Shown: positions 11,798 through 22,986 of the stretch, piece after piece
How positions within the stretch are numbered: position 1 is the first letter of the stretch
How the letters are laid out: each line of letters opens with the position of its first letter
DNA from: Thinopyrum elongatum
Taxonomy: Eukaryota > Streptophyta > Magnoliopsida > Poales > Poaceae
DNA length: 64,000 nt
Direction: 5' to 3'
Assembly: GCA_011799875.1 (NCBI GenBank)
Contig: CM022297.1
Span: 516,059,207-516,123,206 of the forward strand
Position numbers and translations under genes: made by a program
Notes under the pieces: generated by a model
The model's input: only the letters and a program-made list of their open reading frames with translations
The model's database searches: none
Told to the model about the DNA's origin: nothing

Positions 11798-12025
11798 CCT
11801 TTGCCTCAAAAAGATTGGGCTACCTTGCTGCATTTTTGCTACCGTTACCGTTACTTGCTCGTTAGAAATTATCTTGCTATCAAACTACTCGTTACTTATA
11901 ATTTCAGTGTTTGCAGAGAATACCTTGCTGAAAACTACTTGTCATTTCCTTCTGCTCCTCGTTGGGTTCGACACTCTTACTTATCGAAAGGACTACGATT
12001 GATTCCCTATACTTGTGGGTCATCA

Positions 12026-12539
12026 ATGCCGCATCACCTCATCCGTAAAGCACATAGGGTGAGCGGCGCCTCTCACCCGGGCTACGTCGCGCCGGAGATC
12101 GGCTGCCATCTAGGCCTAGTGCTACTCCCGAATTCTATCATTCCGGTCTCGCCAAGCTTGGTATCCGTCCCATCCAGCAGGAGTGTACCTTCTAGATCTG
12201 TAAATGGATCTTGTCTGACCTGCTTTCGTGGCTAGGTCGTGTCGTAGATCATATACGTACTCTGGCTGCGCCGTCTCCTTGCCTCTTCGGCGAGGAGGAG
12301 CGGGCGGGTATTCGACCTCACCAGCCGGTCTATCCCGTCCTCGAGGGGGCGGTCGGGCTGATCTGCCTGAGTATATCTTGGGGGTGCGGGCTCAAGAGCC
12401 TCGTCGTCGAATTGTGGCAGCAGTTTGCGCTTGGGATAGCTTTTGGTTTGTCGCTCATAGCCATACCTTTCTTCGGCCGCTAGGACTTTTGTCCATCTGT
12501 CGTTGAGGGTGTCTTGTTCGGCTTTTAGCTGTTGCTGCT
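12026..12539 (-). pseudogene. Gypsy gag/polyprotein fragment
   Basis: On the minus strand the frame reads through a charged segment typical of Triticeae gypsy gag proteins, with stretches such as DTLNDRWTKVLAAEERYGYE and RQTKSYPKRKLLPQFDDEA, then an Arg-rich linker. A TAG stop interrupts it near 12233. Both ends are cut by other elements: A ends at 12025 and D starts at 12540, so this is the old target DNA between them. Gag assignment rests on recalled resemblance and general character; no zinc knuckle is visible. Confidence 0.55.
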
Positions 12540-13151
12540 TGATACGTCTCCAACGTATCTATAATTTTTTATTGTTCCATGATATTATATTATCTGTTTT
12601 GGATGTTTTATATGCATCAATATGCTATTTTATATTATTTTTGGGACTAACCTATTAACCTAGAGCCCAGTACCAGTTTTTGTTTTTCCTTGTTTTCGAG
12701 CCTCGCAGAAAAGGAATACCAAACGGAGTCCAAACAGAATAAAACTTCACGATGATTTTTCTTGGACCAGAAGATACCCAGGGGACTTGGCGTCCAAGTC
12801 AGAAGAGCCACGAGGCGGCGGCAAGGGTGGAGGGCGTGCCCTAGGGGGGGCGCCCTTCTACCTTGTGGGCCCCTCAGTGACTTCCTGACCTAGGTCTTCC
12901 TCCTATATATTCACAAATATTCCAGAACCACCAGAGGCATCCACGAAAATACTTTTCCACCGCCACAACCTTCTGTTCCTGTGAGATCCCATCTTGGGGC
13001 CTTTTCCGGCATTCTGCCGGAGGGGGAATCGATCACAGAGGGCTTCTACATCAACTCTATTGCCCTTCCGATGAAGCATGAGTAGTTTACCTCAGACCTA
13101 TGGGTCAATAGCTAGTAGCTAGATGGCTTCTTCTCTCTCTTTGATCTTCAA
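12540..13151 (+). repeat. Element D 5' LTR, first segment
   Basis: It holds the LTR start, with the short inverted repeat GATACGT-CTCCA-ACGTATC at 12541-12559, and a TATA box (CCTATATATTC, near 12902-12912). It matches the minus-strand sequence of both LTRs of element C up to the Helitron junction. Confidence 0.9.
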
Positions 13152-13181
13152 CTAGTAAATGTGCCCGTGCGTTGCACTGGG
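13152..13181 (-). promoter_or_regulatory. Helitron 3' terminus with hairpin
   Basis: Minus strand: CCC-a-GTGC, loop AAC, GCAC-GGG, then CACATTTA and CTAG. The stem has seven pairs with one bulge. This is the terminator signal expected for rolling-circle transposition. Confidence 0.85.
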
Positions 13182-13330
13182 AGAAAAAGTATCCTCAGAC
13201 GCACTTAGCGACATGTCTGTGTTGCAATTTCTCCTCTTCGATATCATCGTCCATGGTTTTCGTTTTGTCCACCTATTCACGACGAACGTGATCAATCTCA
13301 AGCCAATGAGTTTTGTGTTCACTTGTTATA

Positions 13331-13362
13331 ATAACAAACATGCACGTACGTTGCAATAGAAG
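13331..13362 (-). repeat. Degenerate second copy of the Helitron 3' end motif
   Basis: AACAAACATGCACGTACGTTGC resembles the terminal GTAAATGTGCCCGTGCGTTGC at 13156. The hairpin is weaker and no CTRR follows. It may be a relic of a second Helitron end. Confidence 0.35.
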
Positions 13363-14934
13363 AAAAATTTATTGCACTTGCATGGACCAATTGGTATGGC
13401 CGCCTAATACACAAATGATGATTTTCTTTATCACCCTCGTCAATTATTTCCAACATGAATAATAATTATGATTTCAGCCAAACCAGATTTGCAAAACAAC
13501 TAACATGTATGTATTATTTGGTTTGTCGCTAGCCCGGGGAACGAATAATCAATGATTGCTTTACTAACATAACATGGCGATGGTCGCGTAGACTTGATCG
13601 ACACCCGCCCGCCGTCCTTCCCCACAGCCCCTCAGACACCACCACTGCCTAGGGGCTCGACTTCAACCATGCTCTCAACGTGCCCCTTACCATCAGCCAC
13701 CGATACAACTCTTGAAGGCAAAAAAAAAAAACCTTATTGGCACACACAATGAGAAATCGCAAACAAAAATATTAATGTTGATATGATGTGTTGAAGGAGA
13801 TGTTTGATGTTGAATAAGTCACTTGGCTATTTTGGATGATGAAATACTTTTGTTGATCCAGTTTTGTTGGTTAACCTACAAATGTCTTGTATCATACGCA
13901 AAGCTACAATTGCAGACTTTTTTTTTTCTTACACGAGAGTCAAAAAGTCAGTAATAGATCCCGGCAAAAAAAAGTCAGTAATATATGACAAACAGATTTA
14001 TTTTGGTAGTTGCGAAATATAATTTTCAGCTCCAACAGTAACAATGAAAATAACATCTTTCAATAAATATTGGATATGATATTCTGCAGCGGCTAAATAT
14101 ATGGACATGAACCCAAGAGAATTCATGATCATCCTGAACAAAAAATCATTATATATTGACTGAATACCATTGCTACAGACCTCATTTCACTACTAATTTT
14201 GCTGACAACATAATACCTCGTGTAGTAAAAAAACTCAAATTTACAGAAATTTTTTCCTGGTCTTGCAACTTTAATTATCCATGAACTGTACCTCGCCCAA
14301 AAGTTCAGCCAAATGTAGTTTTTTTTCAGATGTGTGGATGGCCTCTAGAACACGTAATACTTGCTTCAAGAGATAGTACTTAACACTCGAGCATGTACAA
14401 TTTAATTCACCAATATAGCAATTCAATATTTTCAATCTCTGAAACCTACGCACCCAAATATATATCTTTCAGACCAGATTAGGGAGAAGTGTACTTTTTA
14501 TGGCTGTAAATGTAAATTTTCCAGAATAATTTGGGAAAGGCTAATGATAAGGCTCCATTAGCTAGCTAACCGGATTCTTTTCAGCTATGATAAGAAAGCA
14601 AGAGAAATAGGAAGGGAACCTAGATGGGGCTGGCTTTAAACTCCCCGATGGAAAGTCACACGAAAGAGATAGAGGAAGGAAATCTTACAATCCCACCAAG
14701 TCCAGTTTATGGTACTATCTAGAGTGAGCAATTAAAAGAATGCCACTTTTTCAATTGATTTTGTTTATTATGGGTTCAACAGAAAGTAGTTCAAGCCAAG
14801 TGAAACTTAAAGCAAGGTGGCTTTTGGGTCTACAAAGTTGTTTGTCGACTCTTTTCAGGTTAGTGCAGTAGTCGGAAAAAATCGGCAGACAGTGTATTGA
14901 ACATATAAAGCCTCAAGAAGTGCTAGGCAGGACC
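13363..14934. other. Helitron interior without a supported gene
   Basis: Mostly AT-rich. A short GC-rich piece at 13570-13720 could be an exon remnant, but no protein family is recognised. No repeat ends are evident. Confidence 0.5.
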
Positions 14935-15070
14935 AGGCCAGCCACGTCACCCCTAATTCGCTATGAACAGGCCAGCCACGTCACCCCTAATTCGCTATGA
15001 ACAGTATTGCTGCCACCGCTTTTGTGTGCCGCCGAGGGCATTTTGGTCTTTTTACGTGCAGGGTATAAAT
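14935..15070 (+). promoter_or_regulatory. Promoter-like region: duplicated ACGT box and TATA box
   Basis: A 34-bp unit is tandemly duplicated (14935-14968 and 14969-15002). Each unit contains GCCACGTCACC, an ACGT-core site of the type bound by plant bZIP factors. A TATA box (GGTATAAATC, 15062-15071) follows about 60 bp later, and then a GC-rich, exon-like stretch. The arrangement is that of a plant core promoter; activity is inferred. Confidence 0.5.
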
Positions 15071-15094
15071 CACAGCGTGGAGAAGCAGGCAGCG

Positions 15095-16270
15095 ACACCC
15101 CACGCGCGTGCACCTCCTTAACCCTAGCCGTCTCCCCACCTCAGCCCGGCTCCCCCCTCGTCTTCATCCCCTCCCTCTCTTTCTCTCTCCCCCGCCGCCA
15201 CCGTCGACCCCCACGGCTTGCTGGCCGGCTGCGTGGCGCGCCCGTGCTGTACTGCCGGAAGAGCTCTATCCGGAGGAGTACGAGGAGGCACGTGTTCCGC
15301 CGGCGCTGGCCAGGCTCCTGACCGACGGGCTCGCCGGGTCGCCGCCCCTCACGCCGCGCCGTCTAGGGGACCCCTCAGGGATGCTGCCCGTGCGGCGGGG
15401 ACGTCCGCGGCGGCGCGGGATGGGGACCGAGAGGCGGGGCCTGTGATGCGTTCCGGTCGAGGGATTAGTCGGGCTGGCGCGGGATCTGAGCCGCCGTCGA
15501 TGGATTTCTCACTGCTTGGCTACCTGTTGCTTTGGATCCGGTATGATCCCCATCTCTCTCTCTCTCTCTGTTTGTGCACGCGCGTGCGCGCAGTTCACAC
15601 CCTTGAACCCAAACCCTAAAACTTAGTCCTGAAATATTCAGACTATATTTACTGAACTGTTTCAGTGTTGGTTTACTTGAATGATACTTGCTCCATTGTT
15701 GTGTTTAATCATATTGTCCAATCTTAGCATATGCTATGCTCGCCAAGTTCAACCATCAATATCTAATTTCTCATCTGATTTTGACACCTTGATCTTCTGC
15801 AGTTTTGTTTCAAGGGATCTGTAATTGAGCTTTCGAGGGAATCAAACCACGTTCTTAAAATAAGCAGTAAGTCATTTTGTTTACGCTTCCCAATTTGTAC
15901 ATGATTTGCCATTTATGCAAGTATTGTTATGGTAAATATTCCATCTTCAATCCATGTTTGTGAAGTGACATTGTGCAAAAAAATCCATGTAAAATATATT
16001 TTGGGATGAATTGGTATAGTTAATTAGTTATCTGCAGCGCCAAGTACCATGACATGATATATAGCTTTGTTTGCCAGTTGTGTTCAAGAACCCATTCGCT
16101 GGTTTGTACAATATATGTACCCTTATTTGTCTCAACTTTATCAATTTTAGTTTGTGTTTTCTGCGGCGCAGAACACAGTTCAAGGCAGGGCTGTGTCAAA
16201 GATGCGTGTCAAATAATTAAGTTGATTGAAATATCAAACTTTGGGTGCTGTCTTCTTGGTCCTGTATATA
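15095..16270 (+). other. Candidate captured transcription unit (first exons) in the Helitron
   Basis: Following the TATA box, 15100-15540 is GC-rich with pyrimidine-rich leader sequence and ends at a possible donor (TCCG then GTATGA, 15541). A CT-repeat intron start follows. A possible exon 2 is 15803-15866, between an acceptor TTCTGCAG and a donor GTAAGT. A possible exon 3 begins at 16172 after CTGCGGCGCAG. Several frames are open in exon 1. One of 112 codons (15108-15446) includes a plausible acidic segment (LPEELYPEEYEEARVPPALA), but no family is recognised. Further exon-like pieces with splice-like borders occur near 18694-18816 and 20475-20560. It may be a noncoding transcript or a gene fragment. 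It lies antisense to the Helitron. Confidence 0.35.
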
Positions 16271-16856
16271 TGACTGGCTGATACAAAATCTGGACAGTTC
16301 TGTCATGCCTTTTTTCTTCACATCTGCCTTTCATGAATTTACTAAAGCTTTTTTTACTTGATCTTCTGTGCAGCTACGTTTATTCAGGTTATAGGGCCTC
16401 TATAGGAAACGTAATAATCTGAATTCCTAAGTAAATATAACAACTCCAGTGTGATTTTCTTGCTTAAATTTGCCATTCTGAATTCCTAAGTATTTATAAC
16501 AACTCAAGTGTATCCATATAGTAAGATATGACATAGATTTTCTTCTTACTTGGATCTTTTGCCATGTAAAGTAGGTTGTCTTTGAGTCGCTGTTGTGCTA
16601 CTTCTAGGCATGAACATAATGGCCTCCTCTTATTGCGAACCACACTATGTTGGCTTCTGATTTCTACTGTAATGGATTATTTACTATGGACAAATATGAC
16701 AACATTCATTTGGAGCACCGTTTCTTGAGGCTATGTCTCTTCTACAGGTATGACATTATCGTTGGAACGTATACTATGTCTATTTGATATATCTATGAAT
16801 ATATCCTTCCAGAGAATACTTGTTTTTGTATTATATACTGGATGGAAATAATTTCT

Positions 16857-16935
16857 TGCTTATTGTTTATGTATGCCCAAACCAATGGTAGCTGCTTATT
16901 GTTTATGTATGCCCAAACCAATGGTACCTGCTTAC
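16857..16935 (+). repeat. 36-bp tandem repeat, 2+ copies
   Basis: TGCTTATTGTTTATGTATGC... begins at 16857 and 16893, with a degenerate start at 16929. Related TGCTTACTGTTT pieces recur at 16985 and 17093. Confidence 0.85.
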
Positions 16936-16999
16936 TGATAAAGGAAAGGTGTAATATATGTGTTATAGAATCCAACAGATCACCTGCTTACTGTTTATA

Positions 17000-19900
17000 T
17001 ATGCAAAGAGTAATGCTTGTTGCCACTTATAATAAAGGGAAGTTAACTAGCAAATAAATAATCTATGGGTTGCAGAATCCAGTAGACCATGTGCTTACTG
17101 TTTTCATACATGGCCGTCTACTGCTTCTTATTTCTTTGTAAGCTTCTGATTCCAACTATGATGTGCTTCAAGGTTGATCGTCCGGCTAGGTAGTAGGTTG
17201 ATTTCTCTCGTTTGGTTGGCTTGTTATCTGCTGCTTTACCTAACAATGTTTGTGCTTGCTCTTTACAGCTCTCTATTAAACACGGTCTGTCAATGTAGGT
17301 TTCTAATTCATTTTATTCTACAGGTCTTGTTGTACTTGCATTGCCTTGCCTTTTTATCTGCTGCTCTGTTGGCTGGGCGACTACTTCTGCTGCTATATTG
17401 ATTATTGTCGCCTCTTTCTCCATTGTAAGGTGTTGTGTTCAGTCCAGCGCCGTGCCTACGGCACAAATTCGTTGGCCTGAACAACGCTCCCGGCGCCGTG
17501 GATGCACTCGCCAGCAAGCTCAGGCCAAGGGATACATGATATCGGTACTTTTTATAACTGATCCATGTTCTTGGAATACTTTATTTTATTTCATTAATAA
17601 GCAAGGGTGGATGGTGGCTTGCAGTGTGCTTGTACTAAAAAAGGTGTTCTGCAACCGTTTGCTTGCCTGACAATGGAGTATTCTCTTGGATTCTGCTGAA
17701 AACAAAAGTTAGTTCTTTTAGCATGTGTAATGTTTGATTTTTCTACTTTTGTATGAATATATTTCTAATAGCCAAAAGTAGTGCCTCCAATTTTTAACTT
17801 TGAACCATGTGCCCTGTTTGAACCAGCACAACAGGATGGTCTTGTGATATTATTAGGTACAAAGAATGTGTTGGTAAAACCTTTTTTGCTTTATCTTGTT
17901 TAATCGGTTCACCTTCTAGAAGGAAGTTGATTATCCTATATCTCATGATTTTTATTGGATACCTCCTTTGATGGGAGATCTCTTTACCCATCTTTTATTG
18001 CTTGCAGTTGCAATGGTTGTGTGGCTCTTCGTGTGTTCAATAGAAACTAGCATTCAACATTGCTATTCTGAGATGGTTTAATATGTAACAGGAAAATACC
18101 ATAGGTCGAAGGAAATAGTTGTAAGTGAGAGCAAGGTATCCCTTATCTTCGTATTTGTGTTCCTTTCTTAAAGTATTGCTTTGTCGCATTATTTAGAATA
18201 TAGTAATCAGGATGTGTACTGAAGATTTAAGGCCCTTATCGTGCTAGGTGTCAGCATGAGGTTTGCATTTTGGGTGCTAATTGTCTGGAAAAAAAACAGA
18301 TTGAGTTTGTTATGATGATGTTGATTATGATTATGGTTGGTATGATTATAACTGCATGGTACAACTATGTATTCTGAGATATCATATTACCAGTGAATGG
18401 TGTAGGGTTATTCATGGGGTGTTTACATAATGGTAGAGTGTATAAAGTCTGCAAAATATGAGTTCCAAAATTAATCGTAGGCTTGTTGAAGCATCATCAG
18501 GATAAATTCATAAAATGGATGCTTACTGAAAAGAAAGTCACCATTACAATGTGATTTCCATCTATCATCTTCACTTGAGTTTATTCTCCTAGATCCCTAT
18601 GCTAACAACAGTGGTAACATATACCTGTTCATACATTAATATTATTACATATGTATTAGTCAAGCTCTTAGAGCTTCTATCTTTGTTTGTGCAGATTTGG
18701 CGTCTCTGTGAGGATGGGGTGGCGAGACTGGGTTGGCCGGCCGACAACGAGAGAGGAAGGGAGGTTGTTGCTGCGATGAGGTGGTGATGGTTGCCATAGT
18801 AGAATTTTGTAGGTAAAATCTGAGATGTCTTCTGTTGTGTGATTTGTGTGATGAATTTATGTGGTAGATAGATAGATTTCTTTTGGTAAGTCTGACATAC
18901 CTACAACTGTTGGGAAATGAACTTGTTAGCTCTGTTTAATATAATTGTATATTAAACCTGATGCAACTTATGGCCGGTGATGTTTTTTTAGTAACTGTAA
19001 ATGTTTAGTTTGATGCCATGTCATTCATCTGAATTATTTGAGAGCTGCAAATGATGTTTTTATCTTGCAAGACCATTGAAAAGGGAGCACCTTGTGTATT
19101 TTAGGTGCAACGGCGGCGAGCTTTGAGGGCCCCTGGTTTGGTGGCAGCCTCGTGGAGTTGTCTCAGACAACATCACATCTATTTGTTTTTGTTTCCCCAC
19201 TTACACTGCTGTTTTGATTCTGAAGTGTGGAGATGGATGTGACTTACCATGGAGGACGTGGGTACAATATCCGTTTGAAAGATGCAGCAGGCACAAAATA
19301 AGTTTCCGGTGAGCTTTCATATTTCCCTGTTTCATCCCTCTCTCTAATTGTGACTACGCAAGCATCCGCTAATCACAGCCCTCTAATCGGGTGTTCCTGT
19401 GGTTTTTCTCATTTGGTATGCTCTTGTCCTCTCCTCGACCACCAATCATATTTAGGTGCAAGTGGACCTGCAAGCCAGGTGGTTGATCCGTCTGCAGGCG
19501 CAAGGCAGGGGAGACTGTGCTCTGCCTGCGGCGTACGATGGCTTGTGTGGTGGTGTGGGCAGATGACGACCTAAGCATCCCCGGCTCAGCAGGAGGTTCG
19601 CGGGCCACTGCTCGGGCCACTGCTGCCTCTTCCTCGCAGCCCAGACGGAGGAATAAGAGGTGAGAAGCCAATCAGTCATTCCTAGCTTGATGCCATCCCA
19701 TGGATTCTAGCACAGCTCGAAGCGGCCAAGTCAAGGAGGACCTATAAAATTATTTGATCGTCTCTCTCTCTATATATATATGTGTTGTCTGGTGCATGTA
19801 TGGCTGAGAATAGGGAGAGAGAGCAAGTTTAATTTTCATTGGGCATTCAAATTCTTATTTTGATTTTCTCAGATTTTTGGCTGGGTGTTTAAACATACTT

Positions 19901-20970
19901 GCACACACTGGTTTCAGATTTCAGTGTAAACTACAAGTAGGGGGCAAATTATAGTGATTTTTCCAAATTAGAAATAGGGAGAAGGGAAATTATTGATTAT
20001 TGTGTGCATGTATAACTAATTGGATTACTAGTTCAAAGAGTGCAGATTTGAGAAAGAAGAAATAGGGCCAATAAAATTAGGTGGGAGGTATGCTGATGGG
20101 TTCATTTTAGCATTACTAATCGACCGCTTGGCATCCTGAAGGTATGATGCATATTGCCTTGCTCTGATTTGCTTATTTGAATGTGTTTGTGTACATCAAA
20201 GTTCATTTCGTTATTTTTGCTCTTTGAGGGATATAGGAGGAGAGATATCTATTGTTGAAATTTGATGATAAAAATATAGCCATTATTGTTACAAGCATTA
20301 TTGTTCCAGTTTTTTTTAGTTATTGATCATGCCATTTTTCTTTCTGCCTTTGTAGCTGAAAGATTAGTGAGACTGACTAAATTCTGAACATATTCCATGT
20401 GAGAGAAATAGCATGTTGATTTCATCTTGAAATAATCATAGCTGAGGGACGAGGTTCGTAACTGAGGGTCATGTGCAGAGCTGGAGGAAGAAGTTGCCAG
20501 GCTTGGAACTCTCCTTGTGAAGGGCTCAGGGACAGCAGTGAGGACAATGCCTCTTTAGTTGTAATTTTGATACTCCTGATGTGCAAGTAAACACTCCTGT
20601 GATACTCCTTATGCTAAAATGTTGGTTGTTAGTACAGAGGTGGTGACATTATTTGGTTCTCTGGTATTGATTTCATGATTTGTGGTTAATACATGATGTA
20701 ATACAATCCACATTGCATTATATTTCTAGTTGCATCTCCTACTTACTCACTACTAACATTCTTTCTAATTCGCTTCGTGTGTCATTGGCGCAACCGGGTC
20801 ATCTAGTAAGGCTAAAAGCTCTTAACACTCTGCATTGATACTACTATTTAGCTTCTAAAGCACACAATAGTAAATACACTCCGGCCATTACATGAAAATT
20901 GGGGAATGACAAAGGTTCAAGCCGCAGCTATTTAGATCCATCAAATGGTTTGCTCATACACTTTTTCAAA
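17000..20970. other. Helitron interior, intron-like AT-rich DNA
   Basis: About 4 kb with no frame that can be supported as protein coding. T-rich tracts followed by CAG and short GC-richer islands (18694-18816, 19107-19290, 19480-19660, 20475-20560) give it the look of a spliced transcription unit, but no island translates into a recognised domain. Confidence 0.4.
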
Positions 20971-20973
20971 GAG

Positions 20974-21348
20974 AGTGATTTTTCTACACCCCAGCTCGGT
21001 GCATCCACTCAAGAAAACATAGCAAAACATTTTTTTCATTATGAAACTTTGTGAGAATGGTCATCAACAAATGTTATTGATACTTGCAAAGTTTGATGGT
21101 TAGATAACATTCGAGGAGCTCTTTACAAAAAAGATAAAATTACAATAGTCAAAATGTAAGTGCACTATTTCAGCAGATTTTGTAATTTTGCCTTTTTTGT
21201 ACCGGGCTGCTCGAATGTTATCTGACCACCAAACTTTGCAAGTGTCCATAATATTTGTTGATGATCATTCCCACAAAGTTTCAGAATTTTTTGAAAGGTT
21301 TTGCTATATTTTCTTGCGTGGGTGCACCGAGCTGGGTTCAGCCACTAC
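20974..21348. mobile_element. Fold-back MITE-like element in the Helitron
   Basis: A left arm (about 20974-21120) and a right arm (about 21209-21348) are inverted copies. Matching parts include CCAGCTCGGTGCA against TGCACCGAGCTGG, AAACTTTGTGAGAATG against the AAAGTTT region of the right arm, and TAACATTCGAG against CTCGAATGTTA. The spacer is about 90 bp and there is no coding. The superfamily is not assigned because a target duplication cannot be fixed by eye. Confidence 0.7.
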
Positions 21349-21392
21349 TTTCCCTTTTTCAAATTACTCAATTAAACAAAATTGAATGAGTT

Positions 21393-22344
21393 GTGGATTG
21401 GTTGTTACTACTTGTTACTCTCAAAATGGGGACGTGGATAAGAAGATCAAGCAACGGCTTGATTCAGGAAGGCCCTGCGCATTTTATCAACGCCAATCTT
21501 CAAGACACTGTGACCACATCCCCGACAATCGGATACGTCGGCCACATTGAAGACAGACTGCAGCTTCTCCACGGCAACCTCGCCGGTCCTACTGCTACTC
21601 TTCACATCTCCATGGCCATAATGTTCGTGCTGTCAGCATCCGCACTCAGCCATGGCGGGCTGTTGGCACACAGTGCAGCCTTGTATTGCGGCGACACACC
21701 CGCCGTGATAGACACCAGCAGCGACACGACGGTGACAACGCGCCGAGCACGCCCACGAACACGCGGACGCCATCCCCCATCCATCCCATGCCCGACGTCG
21801 CATGCGCCGGCCGCTCCTTGTCTCGCGCAGACACCATCCGCTACGCCCCCTTCTGCCTCCCCATGGGACTGGACCCGCTGGAGGCTTGAGCCTCCACTTC
21901 TCGGAGGTCAAACAGGCTGAGGGCTACGCCCCCGTTCTCCGCTTCCATCTCGACGTGGTTGTTGAGGGCGAGGACTTCGCCGAGGCTGCACCCCTCATGC
22001 GTGCACTCCATGGAGAAGTTGTCCTGCACGAACACGAACTCCGATTTCGATCCAAAGCGAAGACGGACGGTAGCATGAGGTTGGAGGTTGGAGATCTAAC
22101 AGGCAGGGGATGGCGCCGAAGAATATTGGGGCGGAGAAGGAGAGTAGGGCGGCGGCAAGCCGGAGAGGAAGACCAGCCGAGCGTGGCGTCGGCGGCGTCG
22201 TACGCATCGATGAGAGCGCGTTTTTTTCTTCGTCTCCACTATGAAGGCCCATACGAATCGTTTTCTGGTCGCCGTGCGTCTCCGGGCCTAATTAGAAATA
22301 ACGTGCGCTGGAGGCCCAGTAAAAATAACGTGCGCTGCCGATAG
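21393..22344 (+). other. GC-rich, gene-like segment near the Helitron 5' end
   Basis: The composition jumps from AT-rich to strongly GC-rich at about 21440-22250. Overlapping frames are open on both strands (175 and 180 codons on plus, 92 and 85 on minus), which is expected from composition alone. None matches a family I recognise. It could be one or two captured exons. It ends about 170 bp before the Helitron terminus. Confidence 0.3.
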
Positions 22345-22509
22345 AAAATTAACCTACCAGAAACAGACGGGTTGAAAATAACGTGCTACGCTAGGAAGAG
22401 ACTAGTACCACCTCGGATAGAGAAATATGATATGGACAAGGTGGACGGACCAAAAACGGACGAAATTAAGGTGGTAAGAAGCAATAGCCCTTTTATTAAT
22501 AGGTATAGA

Positions 22510-22986
22510 TACAATGTTTTTTTTATGTTCTTGAAAATCTATCCGATGTAAACTTCTTTTATGGTGTGTTTGTTGAGACACGATGAATTGTGGATTTATG
22601 ATCAGCTTATCTATGAATATTATTTGAATCTTCTTTGAATTATTATATGCATGATTTAATATTTTTGTATTTCTCTTCGAATTATCGGTTTGGTTTGCCC
22701 AACTACATTGGTTTTTCTTGCAATGGGAGAGGTACTTAGCTTTGGGTTCAATCTTGCGTGATTTCATCCAGTGACAAAGTAGGGGTAGCGAAACACATAT
22801 TGAATTGTTAACATGGAGCATAAAAAGATGGGGTTTTCATCATATTGCTTGAATTTATTCCTCTACATCATGTCATCTTAAAGCGTTACTCCGTTCTTTA
22901 TGAACTTAATACTCTAGATGCATGCTGGATAGCGGTCGATGTGCGGAGTAATAGTAGTAGATGCAGGCAGGAGTCGGTCTACTTGA
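22510..22986 (+). repeat. Element D 5' LTR, second segment
   Basis: It continues the LTR exactly where the Helitron ends (host TACAATG...) and stops at CTTGA (22982-22986), the left target copy of element C. Confidence 0.9.

Larger units (their letters stand above)
2626..12025 (+). mobile_element. Element A: Athila-type gypsy retrotransposon, 5' part cut off
   Basis: The parts in order are RNase H, integrase, a small ORF in the env position, a noncoding 3' stretch, a polypurine tract and a 3' LTR starting TGATACGTCC. This order and the LTR start are those of the abundant Athila-like elements of wheat relatives. Gag, protease and most of RT are missing because the copy is interrupted at 2625 by the LTR to the left; the rest may lie beyond the window. 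The 3' LTR is itself interrupted by a solo LTR at 7692-11797. The element sits in a minus-strand gypsy gag fragment (12026 onward). The family name is not asserted. Confidence 0.85.
6403..12025 (+). mobile_element. 3' LTR of element A, split by a solo LTR
   Basis: The LTR starts TGATACGTCC just after the polypurine tract and resumes after the 7692-11797 insertion at CCTTTGCC..., ending ...GTGGGTCATCA at 12025. The two parts add up to about 1.5 kb, an ordinary size for this LTR type. A TATA box (TGTATATAAG, 6761-6770) lies in the left part. ATGCC (12026-12030) would be the right copy of the target duplication; the left copy is not in the window. Confidence 0.85.
13152..22509 (-). mobile_element. 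Helitron, 9.36 kb, non-autonomous
   Basis: Comparing the host LTR with the intact LTRs of element C defines the insertion to the base. On the minus strand it begins TCTATACCTATTAATAAAAG (5' TC) and ends ...CACATTTACTAG (3' CTRR). The flanking host bases are A on the 5' side and T on the 3' side, the known Helitron target, and no duplication is made. A GC-rich hairpin (13164-13181) lies 8 nt before CTAG, as in Helitron ends. No Rep or helicase frame is seen in either strand, so movement would have needed another element. The body carries a MITE, tandem repeats, and promoter- and exon-like segments on the plus strand, which suggests captured host DNA. Confidence 0.88.

Noticed and set aside
21393..21920. 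175-codon ORF as a real host gene
   Set aside because: Starts in AT-rich noncoding DNA, runs into GC-rich sequence open on both strands, no domain, inside a Helitron; kept only as a gene-like segment.
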